A DNA stretch of 64,000 nucleotides, from positions 2,698,001 to 2,762,000 of the forward strand of contig NZ_CP116413.1 in assembly GCF_030064675.1 (NCBI RefSeq). Direction: 5' to 3'. This DNA is from Crossiella sp. CA-258035. Lineage in GTDB: Bacteria; Actinomycetota; Actinomycetes; Mycobacteriales; Pseudonocardiaceae. The notes under the pieces are model-generated. The model was given only the letters and a program-made list of their open reading frames with translations. It was not told where the DNA came from and did not search any database. Shown piece after piece: positions 11,676 to 22,084 of this stretch. A program made the translations under genes and the position numbers. The first letter of the stretch is position 1. The number at the start of each line of letters is the position of its first letter.

Positions 11676-13523
11676 GTGACAGAGCAACTGGGCGACCCTC
11701 GTGAAGGGGTGTCCCGGAACGTAGGGCTGACCGCGCTCGCCGCATTCGAGTCGGCCCCCTTGCTGGTCTGGCTGGTCGACGGGCTGCGCAACGAGCCCCT
11801 CGGCGCGAACGCGGCCGCCCGCGCGCACGGGGCCGCGGCCTTCGGCGGCCCGGAGGTGCGCGCCGCGGTCACCGAGGCCGCGCTCACCGGGCAGGCCTCC
11901 AAGCTCACCCTGGAACAGCACGCCGGCGCGGTCACCCCGCTGCTCGGCGGCGACTCCGCGGTGCTGGTCGTGCTGACCGACCTGAGCGACGTGCGCACCG
12001 GCGGCGAGGCGCCGGAGGCGCACACCGTGCCGGGGGTGGCGGTGGCCGGGGTGCACCGGGTCAACGCCAGCCGCTCCGCCGCGGCAGGCGACTTCTACGA
12101 GGCCATCCCGCTCGACGGCGGCCGGATCGCGCTGGCCGTCGGCGACGTCGGCGCCACCGAGGACACCGCGGGCGCGATGGCCCGGCTGCGCGGCGCGCTG
12201 CTGGCCTACCTGCTGGCCGGGATGGGCGTGGAAGAGGTGATGGCCAACCTGGGCCGCTTCGCCGGGCGCAGCGCGGGCGCGGCGGGCAGCACCGCCAGCC
12301 TGGCCGTGCTCGACCCCGGCAGCCTGCGCCTGGACTACGTCACCGCCGGTCACCCGCCGCCGCTGCTGATCGGCGCGAACGGGACCAGCCGCGCGCTGGC
12401 CCGCACCGGCGGCGCCCCGCTGGGCTACGGCGACGGCGGCTACCGGGCGCAGACCGCCCAGCTCGCCGACGCCGACACCGTGCTGCTGCACACCAACGGC
12501 CTGCTCTGGCTGCCCGGCCCGGACGCCGAGCGCAACGCGCACCTGCTGCTGCGCTCGGCCGGGCAGCGGCTCACCGAGACCGGGCTGACCGTGGAGCAGG
12601 CCGGTCGCTCGATCATCGAGGACCTGGCCGGGCCCGGTCAGCTGCGGGACGAGGCGGTGCTGCTGGCCGCCCGCTTGCAGGCCAGCTCGCTGGCCCCGCT
12701 GGCGCTGGTGGTGCCCGCGCGGCCGGAGCAGCTGCGGCCGGTGCGCAGGCAGTTCCAGGAGTGGCTGACCGCGGCCGGGGCCAGCCAGCAGGACGTGGAG
12801 ATCCTGCAGCTCACCTCGGGTGAGGCGATGACCAACGCGATCGAGCACGCCTACCCGCCCGGCGCGGACGGCCAGGTCGAGTTCCGGGCCAGCCTGGACC
12901 CCGACGGCACCGTGCAGGTCGACATCGCCGACCAGGGCGGCTGGGTCGCGCCCAGGCACGACCGGGGCTCCCGCGGCCGGGGGCTGCTGCTGATGCGGCA
13001 GTGCGTGGACGAGCTGCGGGTATCCCCCAGCGAGCACGGCACCTCGGTCTGCCTGCGGCACCGGCTGCGTGGCCTGGACGTGGCCGAGGAGGACGACAAC
13101 AGCCTGCTCTCGGCCTTCGGCGTGCCCGCCCAGGACAGCAACCGGCTGCCCGCGGGCGCGGACCTGCGCACCGCCTACGTGGGTGAACGGGTGCACGCCT
13201 GGCTCTCCGGCGAGCTGGACGTGGCCGCCGCCGAGGTGCTCGGCCGCCAGCTGGCCAACCTGACCTGCGGCGGCACCGTCCCGCTTTCGGTGGACCTGTC
13301 CCAGGTCGGGCACCTCTCCAGCGCCGGGGTGACCCTGCTGTTCGAGCTGGCGCACCAGGCCAGCACCGCGGGCTGCCGCCTGCACGTGCACGCCGCCACC
13401 GGCAGCTCGGCGGCCTTCGTGCTGGCCAACACCGGGCTGCACGCGGTGGCCGAGGTGATGGTGGTGGCCAGCCAGCCGGACGAGTCACAACCCAGCTCCG
13501 CGACCGGTATTCCCCCGAGTTGA
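11676..13523 (+). CDS. PP2C phosphatase-HATPase (RsbW-like)-STAS triple fusion
   Basis: The 615-residue product combines three partner-switching activities. A PAS-like region (20-110) precedes a SpoIIE domain (about 120-335: AAAGDFYEAIPLDGG with Asp139, AVGDVGATEDTAGAM, VTAGHPPPLLIG). A GHKL kinase domain follows (about 350-470: LTSGEAMTNAIEHAY, VDIADQGGW, SRGRGLLLMR). A STAS domain ends the protein (about 510-605: VDLSQVGHLSSAGVTLLFEL). The usual SpoIIE metal ligand Asp in the DG(L/V)xE motif is Asn274 here (LLHTNGLLWL), so phosphatase activity may be weak or lost. The GTG start is 64 bp after the histidine kinase stop. No clear Shine-Dalgarno site is seen. It probably forms part of the same signalling chain. 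Confidence 0.88.
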   Translation: MTEQLGDPREGVSRNVGLTALAAFESAPLLVWLVDGLRNEPLGANAAARAHGAAAFGGPEVRAAVTEAALTGQASKLTLEQHAGAVTPLLGGDSAVLVVLTDLSDVRTGGEAPEAHTVPGVAVAGVHRVNASRSAAAGDFYEAIPLDGGRIALAVGDVGATEDTAGAMARLRGALLAYLLAGMGVEEVMANLGRFAGRSAGAAGSTASLAVLDPGSLRLDYVTAGHPPPLLIGANGTSRALARTGGAPLGYGDGGYRAQTAQLADADTVLLHTNGLLWLPGPDAERNAHLLLRSAGQRLTETGLTVEQAGRSIIEDLAGPGQLRDEAVLLAARLQASSLAPLALVVPARPEQLRPVRRQFQEWLTAAGASQQDVEILQLTSGEAMTNAIEHAYPPGADGQVEFRASLDPDGTVQVDIADQGGWVAPRHDRGSRGRGLLLMRQCVDELRVSPSEHGTSVCLRHRLRGLDVAEEDDNSLLSAFGVPAQDSNRLPAGADLRTAYVGERVHAWLSGELDVAAAEVLGRQLANLTCGGTVPLSVDLSQVGHLSSAGVTLLFELAHQASTAGCRLHVHAATGSSAAFVLANTGLHAVAEVMVVASQPDESQPSSATGIPPS

Positions 13524-13606
13524 CGAGCAGGGCCTTCTGCCGACGCGTGGCGCGGCGGTCTAGGGTGGCAATCAGCGCGCGCGAGCTTAGGGACAGGGGA
13601 AGCGGA

Positions 13607-14035
13607 GTGGAGCAGCCGGACGTCGTGGAGCCGCACGGCTCCAACGCCACGGGCAGTGGCGCGCCGATCGCGCCCCCGTACGCCGAAGGCGAACCGGAAG
13701 AGCTGATCGGCCTGGAAGTGCGGAGCCGGGACGCCGACACCGCGGTGGTCTCGGTCAGCGGCGAGGTCGACATGTACACCGCGCCGCTGCTGGAGGACTG
13801 CCTCCGCGAGGAGTCGGTGGCGGGCAGCAGGCGCCTGGTGGTGGACCTGTCCCAGGTCGACTTCCTGGACTCCAGCGGCCTGGCGCTGCTCGTGCAGGTG
13901 CACCAGCAGGCCAAGGAGCAGGAGCGGGAGCTGCGGGTGGTCTGCGTGGAGGGCATCGTGAAGCGGGCGATCACCAGCACCGGCCTGGACGCCACCCTGG
14001 CGCTGTACGCGGATGTGACCTCGGCCAGCGACTGA
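13607..14035 (+). CDS. STAS-domain anti-sigma factor antagonist (RsbV-like)
   Basis: The 142-residue product has a Pro/Gly-rich N-terminus of about 35 residues and then a STAS domain: VVSVSGEVDMYTAPLLEDCL, VVDLSQVDFLDSSGLALLVQ with the phosphorylatable Ser of the DSSG motif, and AITSTGLDATLALY. In the family, the unphosphorylated form binds the anti-sigma kinase and frees a sigma factor. The GTG at 13607 follows GGGGAAG at a suitable distance; the frame is open back to a TTG at 13520 that overlaps the previous stop. It likely serves as substrate of the neighbouring PP2C and HATPase domains. No sigma factor gene lies nearby. Confidence 0.87.
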   Translation: MEQPDVVEPHGSNATGSGAPIAPPYAEGEPEELIGLEVRSRDADTAVVSVSGEVDMYTAPLLEDCLREESVAGSRRLVVDLSQVDFLDSSGLALLVQVHQQAKEQERELRVVCVEGIVKRAITSTGLDATLALYADVTSASD

Positions 14036-14042
14036 CCACTCG

Positions 14043-14145
14043 CCGGAGTGTTGGCCGTTGTCGTACGCCAGGTTGGCCGTTGTGGACCAGGGCGCAGCCC
14101 GTCCACAACGGCCAAGAGTGCGTACGACAACGGCCAACACTCCGG
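14043..14145. repeat. 103-bp hairpin made of TTGGCCGTT repeats between convergent genes
   Basis: A 26-bp arm (14043-14068) is perfectly complementary to 14120-14145. After four mismatches, a further 15 bp (14073-14087 with 14101-14115) pair perfectly around a 13-nt loop. TTGGCCGTTGT occurs twice per arm, with TCGTACGC between the copies. It lies 8 bp after the STAS stop and 50 bp from the end of the convergent LysR gene, so it can act as a bidirectional terminator. A single arm of the same layout recurs at 31416-31455. Confidence 0.8.
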
Positions 14146-14194
14146 GCGCGCCGCTGTTGCACGGCGCGGTGCTGGGCTGGCTGACCACCGCGGT

Positions 14195-15121
14195 CTAGGC
14201 GCTCAGCAGCACCTCGACCCCGCGCGGGAACTCCGCCTCCCGGACGTAGGCCAGCACGGTGTCCCGGAAGGCGGCGGCCGCGTTGGTCAGCGCCACGTCG
14301 GTGCGGTGCGCCAGCGCGATGGTGCGCGGAATCCCCGGCGGGGCCAGGGGAGTGGACCGCAGGCCCGGCCGGTTGGCCAGCACCAGGCTGGGCACCAGGG
14401 CCAGGCCGAGGCCGGCTTCGACGAACCGGAGCACCGCGTCCATCTCGCCGCCCTCCACCGCGAACCGGGGCTCGACCCCGGCGCGGCGGCAGGCGGCCAG
14501 GGTGGCCTCGCGCAGGTCGTAGCCCGGGCGGAACATCACCAGCTCGCGGGCGGCCAGCTCCTCGATCTTGAGGTGGGTCCAGCGGGTCAGCGGCTTCGCC
14601 TCGGCCGGGCTGGCCACCACCAGCGGTTCGCGCAGGATCGAGGTGGTGGTCAGCGCGGGCTCGGCGCCACTGCCCGGCACGATCACCAGCGCCAGGTCCA
14701 GCTCGCCGCGGGTCAGGTCGCGCACCAGGTCCTGCGAGCCGCTCTCCTGCACCTGCAACCGGATGCCGGGGTAGCGGTCCCGGAAGCGGCGCAGTACCTC
14801 GGCGACCAGGCTCACGCACATGCTCGGCGTCGCGCCCAGGCGCACCCGGCCGCGGCGCAGGCCGACCAGCTCCTGCACCTCCAGGCGGGCGGTGTCCACG
14901 TCGGCCAGGATGCGGCGGGCCAGCGGCAGCAGCGCCTCGCCGGCCGGGGTGAGCGCGATGTTGCCGCGGGCCCGGCTGAACAGCGGCGCGCCCAGCTCCT
15001 CCTCCAGCACCCTGATCTGCTTACTGAGTGAGGGTTGCGCCACATCCAGCTGGTCGGCGGCCTGCGTGAAGTGCCGGGTGCGGGCCACCGCCAAGAAGTA
15101 CGCGAGCTGCTGCAAGTTCAC
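14195..15121 (-). CDS. LysR-family transcriptional regulator
   Basis: The 308-residue protein has the family layout: winged HTH at 1-60 (LAVARTRHFTQAADQLDVAQ, PSLSKQIRVLEEELGAPLFS), a linker helix and a periplasmic-binding-protein-like effector domain (LGATPSMCVSLVAEVLRRF; LDLALVIVPGSG; VEGGEMDAVLRFVEAGLGLA). The GTG start is at 15121. Three bases upstream lies the palindrome CGATAGC-N5-GCTATCG (15124-15142), a T-N11-A type LysR box. The gene is divergent from sdhCAB, 76 bp apart, so it probably regulates itself and perhaps the succinate dehydrogenase operon. The effector is unknown. Confidence 0.9.
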   Translation of the reverse strand: MNLQQLAYFLAVARTRHFTQAADQLDVAQPSLSKQIRVLEEELGAPLFSRARGNIALTPAGEALLPLARRILADVDTARLEVQELVGLRRGRVRLGATPSMCVSLVAEVLRRFRDRYPGIRLQVQESGSQDLVRDLTRGELDLALVIVPGSGAEPALTTTSILREPLVVASPAEAKPLTRWTHLKIEELAARELVMFRPGYDLREATLAACRRAGVEPRFAVEGGEMDAVLRFVEAGLGLALVPSLVLANRPGLRSTPLAPPGIPRTIALAHRTDVALTNAAAAFRDTVLAYVREAEFPRGVEVLLSA

Positions 15122-15123
15122 TT

Positions 15124-15142
15124 CGATAGCGTACGGCTATCG
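15124..15142. promoter_or_regulatory. Candidate LysR operator between lysR and sdhC
   Basis: CGATAGC (15124-15130) and GCTATCG (15136-15142) are perfect inverted arms around GTACG. The spacing fits the T-N11-A rule for LysR-type boxes. The site ends 3 bp from the lysR start codon. TATATT at 15167-15172 may be the -10 of the sdhC promoter. Confidence 0.55.
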
Positions 15143-15197
15143 AGTCGAGCCGTTCCATATATTGGACGACTTGTCGCGACGCTCCTACCGTCGGGTC

Positions 15198-15932
15198 ATG
15201 GCTGTTCCCAGCTTGACCACCACCCCCGTCCCACCACGGACGCCGACCGGCCGTGCCCGCCGGTCGCCACGGATCTCCTCGGTGCTCCTCAAGGCCGTCA
15301 TGGCGGTGACCGGGCTGCTGCTCTTCGGCTTCGTCGTCGCGCACATGCTCGGCAACCTCAAGATCTTCTTCGGCGCCGAGTCCTTCGACAGCTACGCCCG
15401 GTTCCTGCGCACCGTCGGCGAGCCCCTGCTGCCCGAGCGCGGGCTGCTGTGGATCATGCGGATCGGCCTGCTGGTCGCGGTGTTCGCGCACATCATCGCC
15501 GCCACGATGCTGGCCCGCCGCGCCCGCAAGGCCCGGCCGGTGCGCTACCACCACCGGCCCAAGGTGCAGGGCAGCTACGCCGCGCGCACCATGCGCTGGG
15601 GCGGGGTGATCATCGCGCTGTTCGTGGTCTACCACCTGATGGACCTGACCCTGCTGTGGGCCAACCCGAACGGCGTGCACGGCGAGGCCTACAACAACGT
15701 CACCGCCGACTTCACCCTGGAGCGCTGGCCGGTGGTGCTGGTCTACACCGTCGCGGTGCTGGCCCTGGGCTTCCACCTGCGGCACGGGGTGTGGAGCGCG
15801 CTGCGCAGTCTCGGCCGCGGCCGGGCCCGCACCGAGGCGCGGCTCAAGGTCATCGCGCTGGTGGTGGCCGTGCTGGTGTGCGCCGGTTACCTGTCCGTCC
15901 CCTTCGCTGTGCTGACCGGGTTGGTGAGCTGA
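15198..15932 (+). CDS. sdhC: Succinate dehydrogenase/fumarate reductase cytochrome b subunit
   Basis: The 244-residue protein has five hydrophobic segments and the heme-ligand pattern of the single-polypeptide b558-type anchor: [46 protein letters not shown] and [16 protein letters not shown], with conserved His in four helices. It anchors the SdhAB dimer to the membrane and passes electrons to quinone. The ATG at 15198 was chosen because the open frame further upstream lies inside the lysR gene. It is the first gene of sdhCAB; sdhA starts 2 bp after its stop, so the genes are translationally coupled. Confidence 0.92.
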   Translation: MAVPSLTTTPVPPRTPTGRARRSPRISSVLLKAVMAVTGLLLFGFVVAHMLGNLKIFFGAESFDSYARFLRTVGEPLLPERGLLWIMRIGLLVAVFAHIIAATMLARRARKARPVRYHHRPKVQGSYAARTMRWGGVIIALFVVYHLMDLTLLWANPNGVHGEAYNNVTADFTLERWPVVLVYTVAVLALGFHLRHGVWSALRSLGRGRARTEARLKVIALVVAVLVCAGYLSVPFAVLTGLVS

Positions 15933-15933
15933 C

Positions 15934-18626
<2,693 letters not shown>

Positions 18627-18634
18627 TCGCGGCA

Positions 18635-18672
18635 CCCCGGGCCGGCGGACGTCCGGTTCGTCCGGCTCGGGG
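18635..18672 (+). terminator. Putative terminator after sdhCAB
   Basis: CCCCGGGCCGG (18635-18645) pairs with CCGGCTCGGGG (18662-18672), with one mismatch, and the perfect palindrome CGGACGTCCG sits in the loop. It starts 9 bp after the sdhB stop. There is no T-run, as usual for high-GC actinobacteria. I saw no gene between it and the esterase at 18910. Confidence 0.55.
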
Positions 18673-18909
18673 TGGCCGCTGGCGCGGTGACTGGTTCACA
18701 TAATTCAAAGCGTGGAACAAGGCGACCGGTCGGTTGGTTCTGGTGGCTATGCTGCGCTCGGAGGATGGCCGGATGCCTGGCTGGGGGCTCCAGGAGTGCC
18801 AGAAGAACGAGGACAGACCGATGATGGTTGTGCGTCCCGGGGGTAAGGGCTTTCCGTCGCAGGCTGGCACGCCGGACCTGCCGCCGCCGTGGTTCCGGGG
18901 AGCCGTGCG

Positions 18910-20199
18910 GTGACCGAGGTCCTGGCGAGGACCGCCAGCGGCCGGGTCCGCGGTCGGCAGGACGACGGCGTCGTCCGTTTCCTGGGTGTTCCTTACGCGG
19001 CCGCACCGCGGGGCTCCGGGCGGTTCGCCGCGCCGGCGCCGGTGCGGCCGTGGCCCGGGGTGCGGGAGGCCACCGAGTTCGGTGGCACCGCGCCCTCGGC
19101 GAGCCTGCACCGGACGGGGCTGGGGTTCCTGGTCGAACCGGCCGTCGCGGGCGCGGAGTACCTCAACCTCAACGTGTGGACGCCGGGCGTGGACGGCGCG
19201 CGGCGACCGGTGCTGGTGTGGATCCACGGCGGCTCGCACGTCACCGGGTCCTCGGCCCAGCCGATCTACGACGGCCGCGCGTTCGCCGCGCGCGGGATCG
19301 TCTTCGTCTCCCTCAACTACCGGCTCGGCGCGGAGGGTTACGCCCAGCTGCCAGGGGTGCCGGCCAACCGGGGCCTGCTGGACCAGCTGGCCGCGCTGGA
19401 CTGGGTCCGCCGGGAGATCGCCGGGTTCGGCGGCGACCCGGACCGGATCACCGTCAGCGGCAGCTCCGCCGGCGCTGGTTCGGTGCTGGCCCTGCTGTCC
19501 CTGGACACCGGGCGGTTCCGGCGGGCGGTGGCGCAGAGCGCCGCTCCCCGGTCTGCTCTGTCCACTGTGGATGCTGAGCGGATGGCCAAGGAGCTGGCCG
19601 GTCTGGCCGGGGTCCCGGCCACCGCGGAGGGGCTGGCCGAGGTCGAACCGGGGCGGCTGGCCGAGATCGCCACCGACCTGACCCTGGCGGTGCTGGCCGA
19701 TCCGGATCCGCTGCGCTGGGGCGAGACCGTGGTCGCCTCCTCGATGGCCTTCGGGCCGGTGGTGGACGGCCAGGTGCTGCCCCGGCATCCCTTCCACGCG
19801 CTGCTCGCGGGCGCGGGCCGGGACGTCGAGCTGTTGCTGGGCACCAACTCCGACGAGCTGGGCCTGCTGGTCCGGGACGAGGGCGTGGCGGCCGCGCTGA
19901 CCGAGCAGCTGTTCCGGGAACCGGCGTACACCATCGCCGAGTCCAGGACCGGCGCCGCGGCCACCTACCTCTACGAGTTCGGCTGGCGCTCGCCGCTGCC
20001 GGGCGCGGGGGCGGCGCACGGGCTGGAGCTCGGGTTCGTCTTCGACAACCTGGGGCACTCCGGCCTGGAGGGCGACAAGCCACCTGCCGAGCTGGCCCGC
20101 GAGGTCAACGGGAACTGGGTTTCCTTTGTCACGCACGGCGATCCGGGCTGGCCGCGGTTCACCGAGGAGACGCCGTTCGTGCGGTGGCTGGGCGGTTAG
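18910..20199 (+). CDS. Type-B carboxylesterase
   Basis: The 429-residue alpha/beta hydrolase shows the type-B signatures: RFLGVPYAAAP, an EYLNLNVWTP block, the oxyanion motif VWIHGGSHVTGSS, the nucleophile elbow ITVSGSSAGAGSVLAL (Ser in GSSAG, where Gly-Glu-Ser is more usual), a GTNSDELG acid region and the likely His in AAHGLELGF. It hydrolyses carboxylic esters. The protein is shorter than the usual 500 residues and has no signal peptide, so it is probably cytosolic. The GTG at 18910 has GGGGAG about 7 bp upstream. Its end overlaps the end of the convergent lysozyme gene by 4 bp. The substrate is unknown. Confidence 0.87.
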   Translation: MTEVLARTASGRVRGRQDDGVVRFLGVPYAAAPRGSGRFAAPAPVRPWPGVREATEFGGTAPSASLHRTGLGFLVEPAVAGAEYLNLNVWTPGVDGARRPVLVWIHGGSHVTGSSAQPIYDGRAFAARGIVFVSLNYRLGAEGYAQLPGVPANRGLLDQLAALDWVRREIAGFGGDPDRITVSGSSAGAGSVLALLSLDTGRFRRAVAQSAAPRSALSTVDAERMAKELAGLAGVPATAEGLAEVEPGRLAEIATDLTLAVLADPDPLRWGETVVASSMAFGPVVDGQVLPRHPFHALLAGAGRDVELLLGTNSDELGLLVRDEGVAAALTEQLFREPAYTIAESRTGAAATYLYEFGWRSPLPGAGAAHGLELGFVFDNLGHSGLEGDKPPAELAREVNGNWVSFVTHGDPGWPRFTEETPFVRWLGG

Positions 20200-20990
20200 C
20201 CCTTCGCGAAGAGCCGGAGCCGGTCCAGGGAGCCGTTGAACTCGTTCTGGTCGCCGGGGAACGTGCCCTTGTCGTTGAACTGCCAGAAGGTGTGCCAGTC
20301 CCAGCCCGCCGGCCGTTCCCCCGGCGCGTCGGCGTACCTGGCCAGCCACAGCGGGTTCGTCTTGCCGAACTCCGCGCTGTTGCCGGTGCAGGTCTTCCAC
20401 CAGTTGGTGGTGGTGTAGATGGTCGGGTGCCGCTTGGTGCGCTGGGCGTAGGTCTGGCTGAACTCGCGGATCCAGGCCACCATGTCGGCCGGGCTCTTGC
20501 CGTAACACGCTGGGCCGTAAGGGTTGTACTCGATGTCCAGCGCGCCGGGCAGGGTCCGCCCGTCGCCGGACCAGCCGCCGCCGTTGCTGAGGAAGTAGTT
20601 CGCCTGCGCCGCGCCGCTGGAGCGGTCCGGCAGCGCGAAGTGGTAGGAGCCGCGGATCAGGCCGACGTCGAAAGAACCCTGGTACTGCTGGGCGAAGCGC
20701 GGGTTCTTGAAGCCGGTGCCTTCGGTCGCCTTCACGTAGGCGAAGGTCGCGCCCTTGCGCTTGACGTCGGCCCAGTCGACGTCGCCCTGGTGGCCGCTGA
20801 CATCCAGCCCGAGCGGTTTGCCGCTGGGCTGGAACTCGGTGCCGTCCCTGGCTTCGGCGGCCGCGCCCGCCCCGGCGAACGCGCGTTCCGCGCCGGACTC
20901 CTCGGCCAGGGCCGGGACTGAGCCGGTGAGCAGTAGTACCGCGAGGGTCGCCAGCGTCAACGACCTTGCACCCAGGGTTGAGAAGGTCAT
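20196..20990 (-). CDS. Secreted GH25 lysozyme
   Basis: The 264-residue product starts with a signal peptide (residues 1-29: ARSLTLATLAVLLLTGSVPA). The GH25 domain follows: PLGLDVSGHQGDVDWADVK with the first catalytic Asp, FAYVKATEGTGFKNPRF, LIRGSYHFALPD, GALDIEYNPYG with the DxE pair, and PTIYTTTNWWKTCTGN. Such muramidases cleave peptidoglycan outside the cell, for autolysis or to attack other bacteria. The last segment (DWHTFWQFNDKGTFPGDQNE) closes the barrel, so the protein is complete. No extra cell-wall-binding domain is present. Confidence 0.93.
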   Translation of the reverse strand: MTFSTLGARSLTLATLAVLLLTGSVPALAEESGAERAFAGAGAAAEARDGTEFQPSGKPLGLDVSGHQGDVDWADVKRKGATFAYVKATEGTGFKNPRFAQQYQGSFDVGLIRGSYHFALPDRSSGAAQANYFLSNGGGWSGDGRTLPGALDIEYNPYGPACYGKSPADMVAWIREFSQTYAQRTKRHPTIYTTTNWWKTCTGNSAEFGKTNPLWLARYADAPGERPAGWDWHTFWQFNDKGTFPGDQNEFNGSLDRLRLFAKG

Positions 20991-21090
20991 GTCGCGGACG
21001 GTAAGCGCTCATGTCCGATTCCGCGTGGCGGCACCACGGCGAATCACCCGATCTTGGTGCCGCGTTGTCCCCCCTTCCGGGGACGCGGTG

Positions 21091-21786
21091 TCAGAACGTA
21101 GACCGGATGGAGACCCGCAGCGCCGGGGTGGAGTAGCGACTGGTCCTCGTCTGCTCCAGCAGCTGCACGATCTGTGCCGCTACGCTCCGGTGATGACTGT
21201 CGTGCAGGACGTCGTGCCTGCTCTCGGCTACGGTCACGAAGCGTGACCGGCGCAGCCGCAGGGCCAGCGTCCGGGCGGTGAGCGGCGGGCACAGCACGTC
21301 CGAGTCGCCGTGCAGCACCAGCACCGGCAGGTCCGGCCCACCGGCCAGCGCGGACTCGGCCAGCGCGGGCGGCACCGGGGTGCGCAGCAGCTCCCCACGC
21401 CGCAGCCCCGCGTCGGCGGCCAGCTCGGCGCGCTGGTCCTCCCCGTGCAGCCGCAGCCGCAGCTCGTCGTCGAAGTCCAGCGTCTCGCCACCGGCGGGCA
21501 GCGCGCCGCCGGGCACACCGGCGGCGACGACCGCGCGCACCGAGGGCTCGAACCGCGCCGCGTGCAGCGCGAGCAGCGCGCCGGTGTCCGCGCCCAGCAG
21601 GTACAGCGGACCCTGCGCCGCATTGGCCGCGGCGTGCACGCGGGCCAGGGCGAGGGCCGGTTCTGGCTCGGGCAGGTCAACGACCCGCACCTGGTAGCCG
21701 TCGACCGCCAGCCGCGCGGTCAACCTCGAATAGCGGTCCGCGTGCTCGCCGCGGCCAGGCAGGACCACCAGGGTTCCCCGGTTCAT
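21091..21786 (-). CDS. Alpha/beta hydrolase fold protein
   Basis: The 231-residue product (from the ATG at 21786) has TLVVLPGRGEHADRYSRLTA, as in monoglyceride-lipase-like hydrolases, a strand-turn-helix with LYLLGADTGALLALHAARF, where the usual nucleophile Ser is Asp (GADTG), then LPVLVLHGDSDVLCPP and SRHDVLHDSHH for the acid and His. Replacing Ser with Asp at the elbow is typical of dehalogenase- or epoxide-hydrolase-type members, or marks loss of esterase activity. The start is uncertain, since a further Met lies 12 codons upstream and neither has a good Shine-Dalgarno site. It is divergent from the sulfur operon. Confidence 0.7.
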   Translation of the reverse strand: MNRGTLVVLPGRGEHADRYSRLTARLAVDGYQVRVVDLPEPEPALALARVHAAANAAQGPLYLLGADTGALLALHAARFEPSVRAVVAAGVPGGALPAGGETLDFDDELRLRLHGEDQRAELAADAGLRRGELLRTPVPPALAESALAGGPDLPVLVLHGDSDVLCPPLTARTLALRLRRSRFVTVAESRHDVLHDSHHRSVAAQIVQLLEQTRTSRYSTPALRVSIRSTF

Positions 21787-21859
21787 GATTCGCACGCTAG
21801 GAATGGCGCGACGGCCGGTCAATCACATCCCAGGGAACGGGATTCCCCGGAATGCGGCG

Positions 21860-21865
21860 TTGACA
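21860..21865 (+). promoter_or_regulatory. Candidate -35 box of the sulfur operon
   Basis: TTGACA at 21860-21865 matches the consensus exactly and lies 31 bp before the leader-peptide start. No convincing -10 box was found at normal spacing. If it is used, the transcript would begin close to the leader GTG, as is common for leaderless attenuator peptides. Confidence 0.4.
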
Positions 21866-21895
21866 GCGGTCGGCGGACCTGTTGCCATCATTGGC

Positions 21896-21982
21896 GTGTC
21901 CCATTCGACGCCTCTCGTCCGGCGCCGGCACGTCGACCTCGTCCGTGTCGCCGCTCAAGGCTGTCCGAACTCTCTCAGCTAG
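21896..21982 (+). CDS. Cysteine-containing leader peptide of the sulfur operon (putative attenuator)
   Basis: The GTG at 21896 opens a 28-codon frame reading MSHSTPLVRRRHVDLVRVAA then QGCPNSLS, with TAG at 21980-21982. The core RRRHVDLVRVAAQ-x-C is the pattern of the short putative leader peptides found upstream of sulfur-assimilation and sulfonate operons in actinobacteria, where translation through the Cys codon is thought to sense cysteine supply. Context fits: 102 bp downstream begin five genes for organosulfur use. TTGACA lies at 21860-21865. I could not identify a strong terminator/antiterminator pair in 21983-22084. That segment holds only T-rich runs. Confidence 0.7.
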   Translation: MSHSTPLVRRRHVDLVRVAAQGCPNSLS

Positions 21983-22084
21983 TCCCTGACCAGGACATAT
22001 TCACCTCATCTCGTTGGCAGGCCGCCTTTTTCCGGCATGCCCGGGAATTCTTGATCTTTCTTTTCCGACCGGCTGGAGAGAGCT

